The position numbers and the translations under genes were made by a program. Shown piece after piece: positions 42,163 through 49,862 of a DNA stretch of 54,054 nt (position 1 is its first letter; every line of letters starts with the position of its first letter). The DNA lies in assembly GCA_934149155.1 (NCBI GenBank), contig CAKPDZ010000002.1:1-54054 (forward strand), read 5' to 3'. The notes below the pieces were generated by a model that did not search any database, was not told the DNA's origin, and worked only from the letters and a program-made list of their open reading frames with translations. Origin of the DNA: an uncultured Clostridia bacterium (GTDB lineage Bacteria; Bacillota; Clostridia; TANB77; CAG-508).

Positions 42163-42447
42163 ATGTCTGCAAAAGTTATTTTATTTAGTTCTAAAACTGG
42201 TGAAATTAATAATTTTTTAAATAAATTTTATGCTTCCACACAGAATATTGCTACAGATACTCTGTCTTGGGAAGAACATTTTCCAAATCCTGTAGATGTT
42301 TCAGAAATAGTTGCTGCTTTTTCTGATAACCATACTAACTTTAATCTTGATATGTGGATTTCATTTGATAAAGATGTCTTTATTAAAATTTCTCCTCTAA
42401 ATGCAAATTTGGTAATAAAATATATTTTTGAAAGATATCCTTATTGA
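42163..42447 (+). CDS. Conserved-looking hypothetical protein
   Basis: 94 residues: SAKVILFSSKTGEINNFLN, then WEEHFPNPVDVSEIVAAF and MWISFDKDVFIKISP. Soluble alpha/beta. I recognise the general pattern from clostridial genomes but no family function. Own ribosome binding site (GAAAGGATAATGTT). Confidence 0.6.
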   Translation: MSAKVILFSSKTGEINNFLNKFYASTQNIATDTLSWEEHFPNPVDVSEIVAAFSDNHTNFNLDMWISFDKDVFIKISPLNANLVIKYIFERYPY

Positions 42448-42448
42448 T

Positions 42449-44077
42449 TTATGCTATTTTATTTCTTAATTCATTAGCATATTGAAGTGTTACATCATTG
42501 ATTTCTCCTGATGATATACGTGCTATTTCGCATAAAACTTCTTGCTCATTTAGTAATCTTACATTTGTACATGTTCTGTCATTTTCTACTTTTTTACTTA
42601 TAAAATAATTATAATCTGCCATTGCTGCAATTGGGGCTAAATGTGAAATACATAAAACTTGATGATTTTGGGAAATACTTCTCATTTTATTTGCTACTGA
42701 TTTTGCTGCTTTTCCGCTTATTCCAGTATCAATTTCATCAAATATCATAACTGGCATATTATCAACTTCTGCTAATACTTTTTTTATTGCTAACATTATT
42801 CTTGACATTTCTCCACCTGATGCAATTTTAGTTAGTTCACTTTCATTTTCTCCAACATTAGTTTTTATAAATATTCCTACTTGATCTTTTCCATCTTCAA
42901 AAAACTCATCTGTTTTATATTCTACTTTTACATTGATTTTTGCATTCTTCATTTCTAAGTCTACTAATTCTTTGTTTATTCTATTATTCAATTCTTCTGC
43001 ATTTTCTTTTCTTATTAAACTAATTTTTTCTGCTATCTTTGTCATTTCTTTTTCTATTTGTTTTTGTTCTTGTTTTAGTTTATTATTATATTCATCTACA
43101 TTTTCAATTTTCTTTATTTCTTCATCAATTTCTTCTGCATATTTTAATATTTCTTCTATATTGTTTCCATATTTTCTTTTTAAATTATCTATTACATCTA
43201 ATCTAGTTTCTACTTCTTCTCTTTCTTGTTCATCAAATTCTATATCTTCTAAATATCCATTTACATCTGAAGAGATTTCTTGTATTTCATAATATATATT
43301 TTTTAAACTTGATACTGTTTCTTCATATTTTTTATCAATAGTTTCAATTTTTTCTAATGCTCTAATTGCATTTCCTATTAAGTCTATTGTATTTTCTCCT
43401 ATTGCCATTTCTGCTTCTGATAAATTTTTAGCAATTTTTTCAGAATTTTTGATTAACTTACTTTTCTCTTCTAACTCAATCTCTTCTTCACTTTTCAATC
43501 TTGCTTCTTGTATTTCTTCTAATTGATATCTTAGTAAATCTAGTTTTCTCTGTTTTTCTTTTTCATCTCCATAATTATTTTTTAGTTCTTTTTTTATGTC
43601 ATTATATCTTTGATATTTTTCTTTATATTCACTTTTTAGTTTAAATACTTCTTCCCCTGAAAAATTGTCTAAATATTTTATATGTGTTTTGCTATCAAAT
43701 AATTTTTGATTATCATTTTGTCCATGTATTTCTATATAATTGCTCATAAAGTTTTTTAATTCAGCTACAGTTACTAATCTTCCATTTATTTTACACATAT
43801 TTCTTCCATTATTATAAATTTCTCTTGTTACTATAATATTACCGTCTACTGAATTTACATCATTTGGTGCATACATACATAATTCTACAAATGAATGATT
43901 TCCACCTTTTCTTATCATTTCTTTTGAAAATCTTCCACCACTTATTATGCTTATTGAATCTATTATTAATGTTTTTCCTGCTCCAGTTTCTCCTGTTAAC
44001 ACATTCATCCCTTTATTTAAGTCTATTTCTAAATCATCTATTATTCCTATGTTTTTTATGTGTAAATTTGTTATCAT
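42449..44077 (-). CDS. recN: DNA repair ATPase RecN
   Basis: 542 residues from ATG 44077 (GGAGAAGG upstream; longer in-frame starts to 44158 are not used). Walker A TGETGAGKTLIIDS, signature TKIASGGEMSRIMLA, Walker B PVMIFDEIDTGIS, with a ~250-residue coiled coil between. SMC-like, recruited to double-strand breaks. A perfect TTGACA-17-TATAAT promoter is at 44,130-44,158. Confidence 0.94.
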   Translation of the reverse strand: MITNLHIKNIGIIDDLEIDLNKGMNVLTGETGAGKTLIIDSISIISGGRFSKEMIRKGGNHSFVELCMYAPNDVNSVDGNIIVTREIYNNGRNMCKINGRLVTVAELKNFMSNYIEIHGQNDNQKLFDSKTHIKYLDNFSGEEVFKLKSEYKEKYQRYNDIKKELKNNYGDEKEKQRKLDLLRYQLEEIQEARLKSEEEIELEEKSKLIKNSEKIAKNLSEAEMAIGENTIDLIGNAIRALEKIETIDKKYEETVSSLKNIYYEIQEISSDVNGYLEDIEFDEQEREEVETRLDVIDNLKRKYGNNIEEILKYAEEIDEEIKKIENVDEYNNKLKQEQKQIEKEMTKIAEKISLIRKENAEELNNRINKELVDLEMKNAKINVKVEYKTDEFFEDGKDQVGIFIKTNVGENESELTKIASGGEMSRIMLAIKKVLAEVDNMPVMIFDEIDTGISGKAAKSVANKMRSISQNHQVLCISHLAPIAAMADYNYFISKKVENDRTCTNVRLLNEQEVLCEIARISSGEINDVTLQYANELRNKIA

Positions 44078-44129
44078 AATAACCTTCTCCATTTCTTTAC
44101 AAGTTTTTTCAAAACTTTGTTCGTTTATT

Positions 44130-44158
44130 ATTATAATAATCATTTTTGATTTTGTCAA
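44130..44158 (-). promoter_or_regulatory. recN promoter
   Basis: TTGACA (44158-44153), 17-base spacer, TATAAT (44135-44130) on the minus strand, ~50 bases upstream of the recN start. I see no clear LexA/DinR box over it. Confidence 0.7.
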
Positions 44159-44226
44159 CAGTTTTTTCGAAATTTTTTTCGGTTTTTAAAAAAATATTGC
44201 AGTTCATATTTTATCCTAAAATCTAT

Positions 44227-44358
44227 TTAGAAATTAATAATATATTGTTTTTGAAATACCGCGTAAGCGATTAAATGAGCAAAGCGAATGCGATATGGAG
44301 CAATCTACATTCAAATATTTTAATATGCAGATTGCGACACCAAGGTATAAAAAAACAG
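44227..44358. repeat. MITE-like palindromic repeat, copy C
   Basis: Starts AGAAATTAATAATATATTG and contains ACCGCGTAAGCGATTAAA, GGAGCAATCTACATT and CAGATTGCGACACCAAGG, like copy B reversed. Its right end is altered (AAAACAGTATAACC) and merges with a TATACTG/CAGTATA hairpin that probably terminates rpmA. It fills most of 44,159-44,388. Confidence 0.8.
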
Positions 44359-44392
44359 TATAACCATAATAGCTATACTGTTTGGCAATTAA
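44350..44392 (-). terminator. rpmA terminator (hairpin)
   Basis: AACAGTATAGC ... CTATACTGTT stem with T-rich flanks, downstream of the rpmA stop (44389); it abuts repeat copy C. Confidence 0.6.
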
Positions 44393-44655
44393 GCATTTTC
44401 TTCTACTGGATAAACACTTACTTGTTTTTTATCTCTACCTTTTCTTTCAAATTTAACTACACCATCTACTAATGCAAATAATGTATCATCACTACCTTTA
44501 CCAACATTAGTTCCTGGATGTACTTTAGTTCCTCTTTGTCTAATTAGGATATTTCCAGCTAGAACAAATTGACCGTCAGCTCTTTTGACACCAAGTCTTT
44601 TAGATTCACTGTCTCTACCGTTCTTAATACTACCTTGACCTTTTTTATGTGCCAT
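44389..44655 (-). CDS. rpmA: 50S ribosomal protein L27
   Basis: 88 residues from ATG 44655 (AAAGGAG with 8-base gap). Starts AHKKGQGSIKNGRDSESKRL, so it lacks the N-terminal MLxLxLQFFAxx extension that Prp protease removes in most Firmicutes. No prp gene lies between rplU and rpmA, which are 58 bases apart. Sequence otherwise normal (FVLAGNILIRQRGTKVHPG). Confidence 0.95.
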   Translation of the reverse strand: MAHKKGQGSIKNGRDSESKRLGVKRADGQFVLAGNILIRQRGTKVHPGTNVGKGSDDTLFALVDGVVKFERKGRDKKQVSVYPVEENA

Positions 44656-44713
44656 TCTTCTCACTCCTTTCGGCTTTACATTTATTTATTTTTCTCAATT
44701 AAAATCTTTTTAA

Positions 44714-45082
44714 TTATTTTGTTTCAGCTTTTTCTGCTTTTTCAGTTTTTGTAGCTGTTGCTTTTTTAGCTGCTGTTTTTATTCCTGTGATTTCAACTTT
44801 TGTGTATGGTTGTCTGTGTCCTTGTTTCTTTCTTTCATTTTTCTTAGCTTTCATTTTGAATACAATGATTTTTTTAGCTTTTCCATGAGAAACAACTTTT
44901 CCTTCAACCTTTACACCTTTAACATAAGGATTTCCTACTTGTACTTTTCCCTCTTCTGATACTAAGATTACTTTATCAAATGCAACTTTTTTTCCTTCTT
45001 CTGCATCTAATTTTTCGAAAAATACTACATCTCCTTCTGCTACTTTGTATTGTTTTCCACAACTTTCAATTACTGCGTACAT
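44714..45082 (-). CDS. rplU: 50S ribosomal protein L21
   Basis: 122 residues; YAVIESCGKQYKVAEGDVVF is the standard start and KRRQGHRQPYTKVEITGI-type sequence (KKQGHRQPYTKVEITGI) follows. The last ~20 residues are a Lys/Ala/Glu tail (KKATATKTEKAEKAETK) longer than the core family. First gene of the rplU-rpmA operon behind the leader. Confidence 0.95.
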   Translation of the reverse strand: MYAVIESCGKQYKVAEGDVVFFEKLDAEEGKKVAFDKVILVSEEGKVQVGNPYVKGVKVEGKVVSHGKAKKIIVFKMKAKKNERKKQGHRQPYTKVEITGIKTAAKKATATKTEKAEKAETK

Positions 45083-45215
45083 TTAAAATGCACCTCCCTT
45101 ATTCGTATACTCGCTAATCCTTAAAAAAGGCAGTTATCTATAGGCTCTGAGCCTTCTTCTAACATTTGATAGCCTTGACTAAGCGGATTACAGTTATTAA
45201 TTTTAACATATTTAC
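45083..45215 (-). ncRNA. Probable L21 leader
   Basis: The 130-base 5' region of rplU contains the paired stretches TAATCCGCTTAGTCAAGGCTA (3' part trimmed here to the last 20: AATCCGCTTAGTCAAGGCTA) and AAGGCTCAGAGCCTATAGA, with an AAAGGATTAGCGAGTATACG segment that can pair back to the first. Arrangement and position match the L21 leader by which the protein represses its operon in Firmicutes. Confidence 0.6.
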
Positions 45216-45246
45216 CAATACTTGTCAAGGTTTTTGTCAAAAAAAC

Positions 45247-45264
45247 AAGGCTCTCGCCTTGCTT
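45247..45264 (-). terminator. Terminator of the DUF975 gene
   Basis: CAAGGC TCTC GCCTTG stem followed by TTTTTTT on the minus strand directly after the stop at 45265. Confidence 0.85.
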
Positions 45265-45837
45265 TTATTGTTCTTTTATTGAATTATAAAAATTAGCTGT
45301 AGTAGCACTAACATATGGAATTACATATATATATGCTATTCCAAAAGTTATTGCTGATAACATATACCACCAGAAGAAAGATAATTGCAATACAAATAAA
45401 TCAAATTTATGTCCATCCATTATCTCTTTGCTTTTTGACAATGCTTCATTTGCAGTAAGTTCTGAATTATCTGCTAATATATATGGAGCCATAGAATATG
45501 AGTATGATTTTATAATTCCAGGTATTACAAATAATAATGACCATAAAAATGTAAAAAATTGTGTTATTATCATTAACCATATAGCTTTTCCTGTAATATT
45601 AAATCCACTAAAAGTATCTCCTACTGAAATTTCTTCATTTTTAGTAAGTTTTAAATATATCATACATAAAGAAATCTCAAATGCTGGTGTAATAATTAAT
45701 GCTCCTATTGGACCTATTACAGGTATAAATGCACAAGCTGCTCCAATTGCACATATTATTAATGTAATAACAAACAAAACACCTATTTTTCCTTTTATTT
45801 GTTCTTTTGCTGCAGATTTTAGTTCAATTCTTGTCAT
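45265..45837 (-). CDS. DUF975 integral membrane protein
   Basis: 190 residues with about five membrane segments (IGVLFVITLIICAIGAACAF, GPIGALIITPAFEISLCM, IWLMIITQFFTFLWSLLF, WYMLSAITFGIAYIYVI). MTRIELKSAAKEQIKGK is the family start and SKSKEIMDGHKFDLFVL a conserved stretch. Function unknown in the family. Confidence 0.85.
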   Translation of the reverse strand: MTRIELKSAAKEQIKGKIGVLFVITLIICAIGAACAFIPVIGPIGALIITPAFEISLCMIYLKLTKNEEISVGDTFSGFNITGKAIWLMIITQFFTFLWSLLFVIPGIIKSYSYSMAPYILADNSELTANEALSKSKEIMDGHKFDLFVLQLSFFWWYMLSAITFGIAYIYVIPYVSATTANFYNSIKEQ

Positions 45838-45910
45838 ATTTAATTCCTCCCCTTTTATTTTATACTTAAATTTTATTTCTTTTTTTCTTTTCTGTCAATC
45901 CTTTTTTCAA

Positions 45911-47866
45911 TTATATCAATTTTTCTAATTCTTTAATTTTATCTCTAATTTCAGCAGCTTTTTCAAATTCCATTCTACTAGCATATTCAAGCATTTCGTC
46001 TGTTAATTTACTTATAGTCTCTTTTATATCTTCTTCTTTTTCTAATTTGTATTCTACTCCAATATTTTCAGTTTGAATTGCTCTAATTGAATCTCTAACT
46101 GATTTTTTTATTGTTTTGGGTACAATATTATGTTCTTTATTATATGCCTCTTGAATTCCTCGTCTTCTGTTTGTTTCCTTTATAGCTTTTTCCATTGAAT
46201 CTGTAAGTTCATCTGCATACATTATTACTGTTCCATCTGTATTCCTTGCAGCACGCCCTATTGTTTGTATTAATGAACGTTCTGAACGTAAAAATCCTTC
46301 TTTATCTGCATCAAGTATTGCCACTAACGAAACCTCTGGAATATCCAATCCTTCTCTTAATAGGTTGATTCCTACTAAAACATCAAATTCTCCTAAACGC
46401 AATTTTCGAATAATTTCCATTCTTTCTAATGCTTTAGTCTCTGAATGTATATAGTTTACTTTGATGTCTAAGCTTTTTAAATATTCTGTTAAGTCTTCTG
46501 CCATTTTTTTAGTTAATGTAGTTACTAGAACTCTTTCTTTTCTTTCAACTCTAATTCTAATTTGTTCTAATAAATCATCTATTTGATTTGCAACTGGTTT
46601 TACTTCTATTTTAGGATCAAGTAATCCTGTTGGTCTTATGATTTGTTCAACAACATTATCTTTAGCATGTTCTTTTTCATAATCTGCTGGTGTTGCACTT
46701 ACAAATACCACTTGATTTATTCTTTCTTCAAATTCATTAAACATAAGTGGCCTATTGTCAAATGCTGATGGAAGTCTAAATCCATATTTTACAAGTGATT
46801 CTTTACGCGCTCTGTCCCCATTGTACATTGCTCTTACTTGAGGAATTGTTGCATGTGATTCATCTATTAATAGTAAAAAGTCTTTTGGAAAATAATCAAA
46901 TAATGTAAATGGTGGACTGCCAGCTTCTCTACCACTAATATGTCTTGAGTAATTTTCTATTCCTTGGCAAAATCCAGTTTCTTTCATCATTTCTATATCA
47001 AAATTTGTTCTCTCTTGAATACGTTGTGCTTCTATTAATTTGTCTTTGCTTTTAAAATATGCAACTCTTTCATCTAACTCTTGTTCTATTGTTTTTATAG
47101 CTCTCTCCATCTTCTCTTTAGATGTTACATAGTGTGAATTTGGGAATACCATTACATGTTCTCTTAATCCTATTGCTTTTCCTGTTAATGGATTTATTTC
47201 GCTTATTTTTTCTATTTCATCTCCCCAGAATTCCACTCTTATTGCAGATTCACCTTTATCTGATGGATATATTTCTACGATATCTCCTTTTGCTCTAAAT
47301 GTTCCTCTTTTAAAGTCTATCTCATTTCTAGAATATTGCATATTTACTAGTTTTTTGAGCATTTTATCTCTTTCTACATGCATTCCTGGGCGTAATGATA
47401 CTATCATGTTTTCATAGTCTATTGGGTCTCCTAATCCATATATACATGATACTGATGCTACTATTATTACATCTCTTGTTTCAAATAATGATGCTGTTGC
47501 AGAATGTCTTAGTTTGTCTATCTCATCATTTATTGATGCATCTTTTTCTATATATGTGTCTGATTGAGCTATATAACTTTCTGGTTGATAATAGTCATAG
47601 TATGACACAAAGTATTCAACATGGTTTTCTGGGAAAAACTCTTTGAATTCGGAATATAGTTGTCCTGCTAGTGTCTTATTATGTGCTAATACCAATGTTG
47701 GTTTCTGTGTTTTTTCTATTATATTTGCCATTGTGAATGTTTTTCCAGAACCTGTAACACCTAGAAGCGTCTGGTATTTTTCGCCTCTTTCTATTCCTTT
47801 TACTAGACAATCTATTGCCTTAGGTTGATCTCCTGTTGGCTTGTATTCTGAGTGTAATTTAAACAT
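45911..47866 (-). CDS. uvrB: Excinuclease ABC subunit B
   Basis: 651 residues, normal. Walker A LLGVTGSGKTFTMANII, beta-hairpin FVSYYDYYQPESYIAQSDTY, DExx box LLIDESHATIPQ, helicase motifs RLGEFDVLVGINLLREGLD and QTIGRAARNTDG (both within normal spacing), UVR domain at the end (LEYASRMEFEKAAEIRD). Damage recognition in nucleotide excision repair. It uses several Arg codons but none is CGG. Confidence 0.97.
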   Translation of the reverse strand: MFKLHSEYKPTGDQPKAIDCLVKGIERGEKYQTLLGVTGSGKTFTMANIIEKTQKPTLVLAHNKTLAGQLYSEFKEFFPENHVEYFVSYYDYYQPESYIAQSDTYIEKDASINDEIDKLRHSATASLFETRDVIIVASVSCIYGLGDPIDYENMIVSLRPGMHVERDKMLKKLVNMQYSRNEIDFKRGTFRAKGDIVEIYPSDKGESAIRVEFWGDEIEKISEINPLTGKAIGLREHVMVFPNSHYVTSKEKMERAIKTIEQELDERVAYFKSKDKLIEAQRIQERTNFDIEMMKETGFCQGIENYSRHISGREAGSPPFTLFDYFPKDFLLLIDESHATIPQVRAMYNGDRARKESLVKYGFRLPSAFDNRPLMFNEFEERINQVVFVSATPADYEKEHAKDNVVEQIIRPTGLLDPKIEVKPVANQIDDLLEQIRIRVERKERVLVTTLTKKMAEDLTEYLKSLDIKVNYIHSETKALERMEIIRKLRLGEFDVLVGINLLREGLDIPEVSLVAILDADKEGFLRSERSLIQTIGRAARNTDGTVIMYADELTDSMEKAIKETNRRRGIQEAYNKEHNIVPKTIKKSVRDSIRAIQTENIGVEYKLEKEEDIKETISKLTDEMLEYASRMEFEKAAEIRDKIKELEKLI

Positions 47867-47878
47867 ATTTCCTCCCTT

Positions 47879-48911
47879 TTAATTTTTTTCATTTAATTCA
47901 AAATTTTTCTTTTCTTCTTCAACCGCTTCAATTAATTCATCTTCAGTAGGTAAGTGTAATTTGTATTCTGATGCAAAAATGCTTTCATTGTTTTCTGGTA
48001 AAGTATATTTTACTACTGTTTCATTTTTATCTGTACACAGTAAGATTCCTATACTAGGATTTTCATCTTCTTTTCTCTCTTCTCTATCATAATAATTCAC
48101 ATACATTTGCATTTGTCCAATATCTTGATGTGTAACTTTTCCTATTTTCAAGTCTATTATTACAAAACATTTTGCTAACCTATTATAAAAAACCAAATCT
48201 GGGTAAAAATGGTCTTCTTCTAAAGTTAATCTAACCTGGCTCCCCACAAACATAAATCCTTTTCCTAGCTCTAATAAAAATTCTTTTAAATGTTCTAATA
48301 TATTTTTTTCCAAATCACTTTCTAAGTATTCAGCATTTTCCTTTATATCTAAGAATTCTAAAACAAATGGGTCTTTTACTAAATCTTTTCCTGTTTTTAT
48401 AACCTGTCCTTTTTCTGCTAATTCTAATACTTTTTCTTTATCTTTAGATAGAATCAACCTCTCATACAGCAATGAATTTTTCTGCCTTTGTAACTCCCTA
48501 ACACTCCATCTTGAATTTACTGTTTCTTTTAAATAAAAGTTTCTTTTATTTTCTTCTTTGATTTTTATTAATTCTAAATAATGCGACCAACTTAAATTTC
48601 CGAGACAGTGTTTCGGAATTTTGAAAAATATTATAAAATTTTCTCATTTTCTCAAGATTATCTACAGAAAATCCTTTTCCAAATTCATTTGTTAATTTTT
48701 TCGATAGCTTTTCCAAAACAGCATCTCCATATGTTGCTCTTTCATTCCACTGTTGTATTTCCATTATGATTTTTCCAATATTCCAGTATAAATTTAACAT
48801 TTCCGTATTTACAACACTATAAACTCTAGCCCTACTGTTATTTATTAACCCTTTTATTTCCTCAAATATTGGATTTATATTTTCATCACCTATAGACATT
48901 CCTTTTTTCAT
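47879..48911 (-). CDS. YhcG/DUF1016-type PD-(D/E)XK nuclease, +1 recoded at CGG
   Basis: ATG 48911 (AGAGGTG seven bases upstream). N-terminal DUF1016_N part: RARVYSVVNTEMLNLYWNIG, MRKFYNIFQNSETLS. CGG at codon 104 (48602-48600, CTG TCT CGG AAA) breaks the frame; the zero frame stops 14 codons on. Skipping C gives SGNLSWSHYLELIKIKEENK and then WSVRELQRQKNSLLYERL, the family's universal LSWSHY...WSVRExxRQ...LYERL order. The nuclease core follows (YPDLVFYNRLAKCFVIIDLK). Full product 343 residues, the normal YhcG length (~340-380). It is the only chromosomal gene in the window with the signal. Confidence 0.9.
48600..48603 (-). other. +1 recoding site (CGGA) in YhcG/DUF1016 gene
   Basis: TCT CGG AAA in the zero frame; TCT (C) GGA AAT TTA AGT TGG continues and restores LSWSHY. 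Located on the host chromosome, 17 kb from the prophage end. Confidence 0.9.
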
Positions 48912-49045
48912 ACAATGCACCTCTTTTTATTTTCTACATTATATCATACAGTACATTTGTTTGCAATATTTATATAAAAAAACGCCTATTTTACATAGGT
49001 GCTTTCTATAACATGCTACTAAACAGAACCGGTCCTGAATGTACC

Positions 49046-49086
49046 AAAAAGGTACCGCGGAGAACCGGTCCCAACGGTACCTTTTT
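49046..49086. terminator. Hairpin with GGGACCGGTTCT loop
   Basis: 12-bp stem AAAAAGGTACCG/CGGTACCTTTTT around a loop holding AGAACCGGTCCC; T-runs on both sides allow termination in both directions. A second AGAACCGGTCC lies at 49,026. Compare 37,565 and 33,998. Confidence 0.7.
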
Positions 49087-49089
49087 TTA

Positions 49090-49848
49090 TTATTCATAAT
49101 CTACAACATCAATCCATTTTTCCAAAAATTCTTTATTTTCAGCTCCGCCTTTTTTTAGTTGAACTGCTGCAACTATTGGTATCCATCTTTGGATTCCTCT
49201 TCTTTCAAGCCCACTTTTTTCTGTAAATAAGTCTAAATATTTTTCTGCTAATTCTGTTTGTCCATTTAAAGAAAATAGTAAAAATGTTTTTGCAACATCT
49301 GCTGATGCATTACCTTGTGTAGCATGTGCCCAATCAATAATGCTGTATTCTCCATTCGCATTTATTATTACATTACTTGGGTTAAAATCTCCATGGCATA
49401 ATTTGTCATGATTTTTTGTTCCTTCTAATCTTTGTAATAATTCATATCTTGTTGTATCATCAATATCTGCTTCTGCTAGTTTTCTTCTATATTTATCTTT
49501 TAATCTATTTAATGTTGGTACTCTTTTTGACATTATTTCTAATTGAATATTTACAAATAAATTCAAATATTCTTCTTGTCTTTCTGGATGTTCTCTCATT
49601 AGTACATCTAATGGTGTTCCTTCTATAAATTCTGTAACTAATGCCCATCTATTTTCTATTTTTGTAACTTCTAATAATCTTGACATATTTAAGTCTGTTT
49701 TTTCTTCTACTCTTGCTTGTATTAGTGCTTCATTTAATATCGCTGCTTTTGAATAGTTTTCTACAAATAGTTTTATTGTTTTATTTCCATCTCTATATAC
49801 TGTTTTTGTTTTTCTTTCTGCAATTGGTTCATTTAAATTATATTCCAT
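49090..49848 (-). CDS. APH-type phosphotransferase
   Basis: 252 residues. Kinase features of the aminoglycoside/choline kinase fold: LVTEFIEGTPLDVLMREHP, LCHGDFNPSNVIINANG (catalytic loop HGDxxxxNV), YSIIDWAHATQGNASADVAK (metal-binding Asp in place of the DFG region). Related to the TIGR02172-like group in clostridia. Substrate unknown; no resistance context is seen. Confidence 0.8.
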   Translation of the reverse strand: MEYNLNEPIAERKTKTVYRDGNKTIKLFVENYSKAAILNEALIQARVEEKTDLNMSRLLEVTKIENRWALVTEFIEGTPLDVLMREHPERQEEYLNLFVNIQLEIMSKRVPTLNRLKDKYRRKLAEADIDDTTRYELLQRLEGTKNHDKLCHGDFNPSNVIINANGEYSIIDWAHATQGNASADVAKTFLLFSLNGQTELAEKYLDLFTEKSGLERRGIQRWIPIVAAVQLKKGGAENKEFLEKWIDVVDYE

Positions 49849-49862
49849 TTCTAATCACCTCT

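Noticed and set aside
1448..48920. Sequencing or assembly error as the cause of the eleven broken frames
   Set aside because: Errors would fall in any phase and any context. Here the added base is always C at a codon boundary before GGN, and no CGG occurs elsewhere in frame. Not fully excluded without reads.
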